Assembly: GCA_947258905.1 (NCBI GenBank)
Contig: CAMYKF010000092.1
Location: 1-6,228, forward strand
Direction: 5' to 3'
DNA: 6,228 nucleotides
Origin: an uncultured Pirellulaceae bacterium
GTDB taxonomy: Bacteria; Planctomycetota; Planctomycetia; Pirellulales; Pirellulaceae
Position 1 is the first letter of the stretch, and every line of letters starts with the position of its first letter. This document shows, in pieces, positions 5,647 to 6,228 of the stretch. The notes beneath the pieces are model-generated. The model did no database searches, was not told the DNA's origin, and saw only the letters and a list, made by a program, of their open reading frames with translations. The position numbers and the translations under genes are program-made.

Positions 5647-5898
5647 TCATTCAAAGGCTACACCCATGTTTGTCATGAAACTAGGGCAAATAGTGGATAG
5701 CAGCCAAATGTGGGCAGTTTGTTGTCGGATTCTCTGGTCATTCGTTCTTTGACTGGATATTAACATGTGCTCCCTTGCCGGCCACGAAGGAAGTCGCCCA
5801 AGTTGACCATTCGACGCACGAGAGTGTTTTCGGTCATTTGACACAGTACATTACGAAAAAGCACTGGCTATTGCCCGGGCGGTATTGAACTTGAACGG

Positions 5899-5969
5899 GC
5901 GGCCTCCATCCCGGCGCGCCGGGATCATCTAAAGAATCGTGTTGGATTGGCGTTGTAGAGCGGCCTCCA
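5899..5969 (+). repeat. Direct repeat GCGGCCTCCA, two copies 61 bases apart
   Basis: The 10-mer occurs at 5899-5908 and 5960-5969 and extends to 11 of 12 matches (GGGCGGCCTCCA against GAGCGGCCTCCA). The copies flank the 18-base palindrome at 5908-5925 and the left arms of the competing stems at 5936-5949. Confidence 0.55.
5908..5925. repeat. 18-base perfect palindrome
   Basis: ATCCCGGCGCGCCGGGAT equals its own reverse complement over all 18 bases, with no spacer. Perfect symmetry without a loop fits a dimeric protein-binding site or a cruciform-prone repeat better than an RNA hairpin. Confidence 0.75.
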
Positions 5970-5983
5970 CGATGTCAATCCAA
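5936..5983. repeat. Two crossing inverted repeats (mutually exclusive hairpins)
   Basis: ATCGTG (5936-5941) matches CACGAT (5968-5973), and the directly adjoining TTGGATTG (5942-5949) matches CAATCCAA (5976-5983). The pairings cross rather than nest, and there is no linker between the two left arms, so a pseudoknot is sterically unlikely and the stems should exclude each other. Confidence 0.55.
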
Positions 5984-6041
5984 AGAGGCTCTTCACGGAA
6001 TTTAATGGCAAGTTTTCATTTGCTGGAATACCTCAGCCCCT

Positions 6042-6096
6042 GACCCTCCCCCCGGGAGGGTCGAAATCCCGATTCGATCGGGATGAGGGGAGGGTT
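6042..6096. repeat. Tandem double hairpin, C/G-rich intergenic repeat candidate
   Basis: The first hairpin is GACCCTCCC/GGGAGGGTC (6042-6050 with 6054-6062), a perfect 9-bp stem with a CCC loop. Three bases later comes ATCCCGAT/ATCGGGAT (6066-6073 with 6077-6084), a perfect 8-bp stem with a TCG loop. A third segment, GGGGAGGGTT (6087-6096), can displace the right arm of the first hairpin. The layout is typical of dispersed intergenic repeats of high-GC bacteria; that it is dispersed in this genome is inference. Confidence 0.65.
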
Positions 6097-6102
6097 GTTT
6101 AA

Positions 6103-6116
6103 GATCGTGCACGATC
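6103..6116. repeat. 14-base perfect palindrome
   Basis: GATCGTGCACGATC is fully self-complementary. It lies 6 bases right of the tandem double hairpin and contains the same ATCGTG/CACGAT words found as separated arms at 5936 and 5968. It may be an operator-like site or part of the same repeat element. Confidence 0.6.
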
Positions 6117-6167
6117 GGAATGCGTTCCCGCGCCAGTATTGCTGCGCCTGACGACTGGTAGTCCAGA

Positions 6168-6228
6168 TTAAGGGGGGGCGAAGTCAGTGATGTAGGGTCC
6201 GATGGGATGTTGTCGCCGGAATTTGAGA
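6168..6228 (-). pseudogene. Fragment of a DUF559 (VSR-like endonuclease) protein, cut off after its first core motif
   Basis: Entering from the right edge, the minus strand reads LKFRRQHPIGPYITDF, then APP and a TAA. The string F-R-R-Q-x-P-I-G-P-Y-I-x-D-F is the hallmark core of DUF559 proteins, a group related to very-short-patch-repair and PD-(D/E)XK nucleases. An intact member would continue with a Leu/Val-rich strand and E-L/I/V-D-G, which hold the other catalytic acidic residue. None of that is present in any frame of the next 200 bases. The stop follows a run of seven C (6172-6178 on the plus strand as G7). Losing one C opens another frame, but that frame does not resemble the missing part. 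I therefore call it a truncated remnant, its 5' part lying outside the window. The match rests on about 16 residues. Confidence 0.6.

Larger units (their letters stand above)
5413..6167. other. 755-base region with no supported gene, dense in inverted repeats
   Basis: No frame here has both a credible start signal and protein-like content. The longest start-containing frame is 65 codons with a GTG start (5844-5647, minus) and no ribosome binding site. A 71-codon stop-free stretch on the minus strand (about 5619-5404) ends inside the terminator hairpin but lacks a normal start codon. The sequence holds at least six inverted repeats or palindromes, listed separately, and a repeated 10-mer. It could be a decayed accessory segment, a cluster of intergenic repeats, or the template of a structured RNA that ends at the 5378-5412 terminator. 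Confidence 0.55.

Noticed and set aside
5666..5752. 28-codon plus-strand ORF (starts MFVMKLGQIV) with AAAGG 8 bases before the ATG
   Set aside because: It is too short, with only a moderate ribosome binding site. It is hydrophobic toward its end but has no further support.
5838..5843. TTGACA as a -35 promoter box on the plus strand
   Set aside because: No acceptable -10 box lies 16-18 bases downstream and no gene follows.
5647..5844. 65-codon minus-strand frame with GTG start
   Set aside because: It has no ribosome binding site, no recognisable motif and ordinary chance length. The ATGA overlap with a 14-codon ORF after it is too weak to rescue it.
5907..6000. Minus-strand stretch reading REEPLWIDIVEAALQRQ
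   Set aside because: It looks protein-like but is only 28 codons between stops, has no start codon and overlaps the crossing inverted repeats, so coding is not supported.
6054..6094. G-quadruplex from five G-runs
   Set aside because: The loops between the runs are long (up to 19 bases), and the same bases form much better perfect hairpins.

Overview
The window looks like a chromosomal piece from a planctomycete, probably of the Pirellula/Rhodopirellula type. This is inferred from gene style, not from a marker gene. The evidence is a secreted beta-propeller opening with a W-x-x-F-R-G motif, a neighbour joining a helical-repeat region to a galactose-binding-like beta-sandwich, a cold-shock protein that lacks the usual N-terminal aromatic pair, and a double zinc-ribbon small protein.

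The left half (about 1-3650, plus strand) is a compact gene row. It holds the 3' part of a helical-repeat/beta-sandwich protein, then a secreted PQQ-like beta-propeller protein, then aroA (EPSP synthase), which starts only 12 bases after the propeller gene. The first two are probably envelope or periplasmic proteins of unknown substrate. aroA is a complete, cytoplasmic shikimate-pathway enzyme with its active-site residues intact. The row ends in a 300-base gap with a strong imperfect hairpin. After the gap lies a doubtful plus-strand ORF coding for a Pro/Thr/Glu-rich low-complexity peptide built on an 18-base tandem repeat.

From 5314 down to 4358 the minus strand carries a second row of small genes. 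In transcription order these are a doubtful 41-residue ORF, a 51-residue protein with two predicted membrane segments and a good ribosome binding site, a cold-shock-domain protein, and a 94-residue double zinc-ribbon protein. The doubtful ORF and the membrane-protein gene overlap as ATGA. A perfect 8-bp hairpin separates the cold-shock and zinc-ribbon genes. The row runs convergently toward the Pro/Thr-rich ORF.

The right part (5413-6167) has no gene I can support but is full of inverted repeats: a minus-strand intrinsic terminator at its left border, two overlapping stem-loops, an 18-base perfect palindrome, two mutually exclusive hairpins, a tandem double hairpin and a 14-base palindrome. 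At the right edge is a minus-strand fragment that reads like the conserved core of a DUF559 (VSR-like) endonuclease and stops immediately after a C7 tract. This part looks like a repeat-rich, decaying accessory stretch.

I do not see a convincing new multi-gene system. The best leads are the overlooked 51-residue membrane protein next to the cold-shock gene, the terminator with no recognised gene in front of it, and the palindrome cluster beside the DUF559 fragment.
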